A stretch of DNA of 7,608 nucleotides from assembly GCA_947588325.1 (NCBI GenBank), contig CANPYH010000069.1, positions 1-7,608 of the forward strand. Direction: 5' to 3'. Both the position numbers and the translations under genes were made by a program. Shown piece by piece: positions 6,901 through 7,608 of this stretch (positions are counted from its first letter, which is position 1; the number at the start of each line of letters is the position of its first letter). The notes below the pieces were generated by a model. It ran no database searches. It was not told where the DNA came from and saw only the letters and a program-made list of their open reading frames with translations. The DNA is from an uncultured Clostridia bacterium (GTDB taxonomy: Bacteria > Bacillota > Clostridia > Christensenellales > Pumilibacteraceae).

Positions 6901-6957
6901 GGGAGAAAGGCGGCTAAAGATAAAGAAAATAAAAATTCCGAAAAGGATAAGGAGTAA
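3919..6957 (+). CDS. Membrane-anchored family 3 glycoside hydrolase with permuted domain order
   Basis: GH3 enzymes are retaining exo-acting glycosidases, most often beta-glucosidases or beta-xylosidases. This 1012-residue protein has the usual domains in reversed order. The alpha/beta sandwich comes first (about 55-360, opening with EGTVMLKNNGALPL at 68-81), then a fibronectin III-like domain (about 395-515), a linker region (520-650) and the TIM-barrel domain last (about 655-950). Barrel landmarks are FDGPQG 701-706, GRNFEQFGEDP 771-781, KHF 805-807 and GFKGSVITDYN 876-886, where D884 is the expected nucleophile. E186 in TGEN is the best acid/base candidate. Residues 8-24 and about 964-986 are hydrophobic; with MKGLLKK before the first and a lysine-rich tail after the second, both ends should be cytoplasmic and the enzyme extracellular. 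Reversed order is known from Ruminococcus albus and Butyrivibrio fibrisolvens beta-glucosidases. The loop after KHF departs from the usual N-x-x-E-x-x-R pattern, so the substrate cannot be named. AAGGAG (3907-3912) lies 6 bases before the ATG. Confidence 0.93.
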   Translation: MKGLLKKIISITCLLLVIVAFIIGDYICYLHAGEISSHLSPDKVEYDTTNSTEVLGASDSIIRTVGDEGTVMLKNNGALPLDVDDEEDCYVNIFGIGGTDNDTNGFFAFGKGSGSISTAKEDILYPKKALEDVGFLVNNTLYDYFKGRTTNPTPDWWHSADSARILNHAKAWSETAIVFISRFTGENTDDIANSMDTSSNTFNAPWTVTYEDNDKDGRNAAQISQREEAMLDYCMESFSKVIVVVNSSNVMELGKLDEEDVDAVLFCPYTGQSGAAGLADIIAGKVSPSARLAATFPYDTTKDPTWANAFCFTSNGIQLIYAEDIYVGYRWYETAYAEKYFENIGTTYDKVVWRPFGYGESYTTFSHTVQSVRYIVGDSETPLTSGDVIGNKSAKIRVSVEVKNTGSVAGKDVLQVYASAPYEKGKIEKPAVVLAAFGKTDTLYPESEAGEDKPNSRIVTMEFNLYDIASYDCYDDNENGFKGYELDGGQYTVQLRKDSHTVDDAAGAEFTFRIPDEGFKFETDPVTGGAVKNRFTGEAAEYGVPIDGSAEGNEKITYLSRADLVGTFPTARAAARVVGCNVSQDGIENLTVGSGDEAVTFDEYYYGDVQMPETGSTKTKHLLFTLENGSKAAIADLNRTSGNTIVPNEELIMKLGADYDAKEWEELVSQLTFDELATIVARCSCGTLAAESVGKPVDMVFDGPQGLNNSTLSFDKLKNVSGFTAEIMLAQTFNAELARQVGLAMGKEVSAQGVIGMYAPAVDVTRHAYNGRNFEQFGEDPLLSGIFGAKVVSGLMDQGLQCSVKHFVCSTPGKNPRNYNSWLTERTLREIYLKPFERCVKEGGANFIMTSFNNIGGVITGYSYSLNTGVLREEWGFKGSVITDYNVTGGNRTTANLMRAGNDLRFSGSAANKAEVSADDPIDVYLLQRSVKNSLYSFCNSYYRAKKYDPNYETTDIIVTPSFKWWIMVLAIVETLAVLGLGWFVFRAFKPAKKGRKAAKDKENKNSEKDKE

Positions 6958-6960
6958 ACT

Positions 6961-7608
6961 ATGAAAGGGAAAGTGATTTGCACAGTAATGAGCATGATAC
7001 TTGCCGTCAGCATCTTCGCTTTTGCGGCATGCGGCGAAACGCCTCCGCCCGACGACGACGATATCATAACAGTGGTTTCGTTTAATTCCATCGTAACCCC
7101 GCCCGATAAGACGGAGTATAAGGAAGGCGAGACCTTCAACATCAGCGGGCTTGTGGCGTCCGTTAACCTCTCCAATAACAAGACGAGAAAGTACTACTCG
7201 ACGGAGTTCAAAGAGTGGACGCACAAGGACGAGCCTCTCACCGTAGACGTGACTGAAATAACGGTAAAGGTGCCCGACACGGATATAACCTTCGACGTGG
7301 ATATAACCGTTTCCGAAGTGCCGCTTGCGCCGCTGTCCGTCAAGGAGATCAAGACCTACCCGCAGACGACCTATCTCGAACAGGACGTATTCGACATAAG
7401 CGGACTTGTCGTGACGGTCAACATGACGGACGGCACAACGCAGGACATAACCTCGGACATGTTCACCGACTGGACGCACAAGGACGAGCCGCTGACTACC
7501 GACGTTAAGTACATACGCGCGCTTATCCCCGGCGCGGCTGATCCCACACTTTTTGTCGAGATCCCCATAACGGTGAGCGAGCGCATAATACGCGTCAAAG
7601 AGGCGACG
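6961..7608 (+). CDS. Lipoprotein with tandem bacterial Ig-like repeats (partial)
   Basis: The gene starts 3 bases after the GH3 stop and is still open at the window edge (216 codons seen, 3' end missing). Its AAGGAG (6949-6954) lies inside the end of the GH3 gene, 6 bases before the ATG, so the two genes form an operon and are probably translationally coupled. The N-terminus is a lipoprotein signal: MKGK, a hydrophobic stretch (5-22), then FAAC with C24 as the lipid-modified residue; Phe at -3 is slightly unusual. An acidic, proline-rich spacer (PPPDDDD, 28-34) follows. Then come two Ig-like modules (about 36-119 and 125-207), each with Y-x(8)-ISGL followed by a beta-rich body, resembling bacterial Ig-like group 3 domains. 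No catalytic motif is visible in this part. It should be tethered outside the membrane beside the GH3 enzyme. A role in glycan binding or wall attachment is a guess; the missing C-terminal part may hold the functional domain. Confidence 0.86.
   Translation, partial: MKGKVICTVMSMILAVSIFAFAACGETPPPDDDDIITVVSFNSIVTPPDKTEYKEGETFNISGLVASVNLSNNKTRKYYSTEFKEWTHKDEPLTVDVTEITVKVPDTDITFDVDITVSEVPLAPLSVKEIKTYPQTTYLEQDVFDISGLVVTVNMTDGTTQDITSDMFTDWTHKDEPLTTDVKYIRALIPGAADPTLFVEIPITVSERIIRVKEAT
7066..7581 (+). repeat. Two tandem Ig-like modules within the lipoprotein gene
   Basis: Module 1 (codons 36-119) and module 2 (codons 125-207) align along their length: Y53 with Y138, ISGLV 61-65 with 146-150, WTHKDEPLT 86-94 with 171-179, and TVSE 116-119 with 204-207. 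The offset is 85 residues, then 88 after a small insertion near 191-194. A 20-base stretch, TGGACGCACAAGGACGAGCC, is identical at 7216-7235 and 7471-7490, whereas the flanks differ at many positions. The duplication is therefore not brand new, but this patch is strongly kept. More copies may follow beyond the window. Confidence 0.85.

Noticed and set aside
1..7608. CRISPR arrays, tRNA or rRNA genes, insertion sequences, attachment sites
   Set aside because: No regularly spaced repeats, cloverleaf sequences, rRNA segments, transposase or integrase reading frames were seen on either strand.

Overview
The window looks like a chromosomal segment from an anaerobic, probably gut-associated, Bacillota (Clostridia) genome. 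The signs are strong AAGGAG/GAGG ribosome binding sites, TTGnnn/TATAAT promoters with 17-base spacers, dnaE followed by pfkA, an AgrC/AgrA-type (GHKL kinase plus LytTR regulator) pair, and a domain-permuted family 3 glycosidase of the kind known from Ruminococcus and Butyrivibrio. Genus or family cannot be read from the sequence. All genes lie on the + strand. Coding DNA is fairly GC-rich with many ATA and GAC codons; the intergenic stretch around 1500-1670 is strikingly AT-rich, broken by G-runs.

Layout. (1) 2-220: the 3' end of a gene whose product resembles the C-terminus of the DNA polymerase III alpha subunit. (2) 263-1490: pfkA with its own consensus promoter, then a 3' region that can fold into a long interrupted rod (1293-1419), then an intrinsic terminator (1466-1490). 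(3) 1491-1680: AT-rich spacer with three G5 runs, a perfect 37-base palindrome (1570-1606) and an extended -10 promoter. (4) 1681-3763: a two-gene operon for a LytTR response regulator and a polytopic GHKL histidine kinase, closed by a strong terminator (3785-3812). (5) 3813-7608: a candidate LytTR operator and promoter, a 1012-residue membrane-anchored GH3 glycosidase, and directly after it a lipoprotein with two Ig-like repeats that runs off the window.

How it may work together. The left part is housekeeping (replication, glycolysis). The right part looks like a small sense-and-degrade module: the kinase senses an unknown signal at the membrane and phosphorylates the regulator. The regulator may bind two 9-base direct repeats (center to center 21 bases) just upstream of the GH3 -35 box. 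The operon then makes a surface-tethered glycosidase and an Ig-like lipoprotein. The operator link is an inference from spacing and sequence, but it explains why the kinase/regulator operon is terminated immediately before an independently promoted GH3 operon.

Most interesting points: the predicted LytTR operator, the reversed domain order and double membrane anchoring of the GH3 enzyme, its divergent KHF active-site loop, the unassigned rod-like RNA after pfkA, and the palindromic G-rich element.
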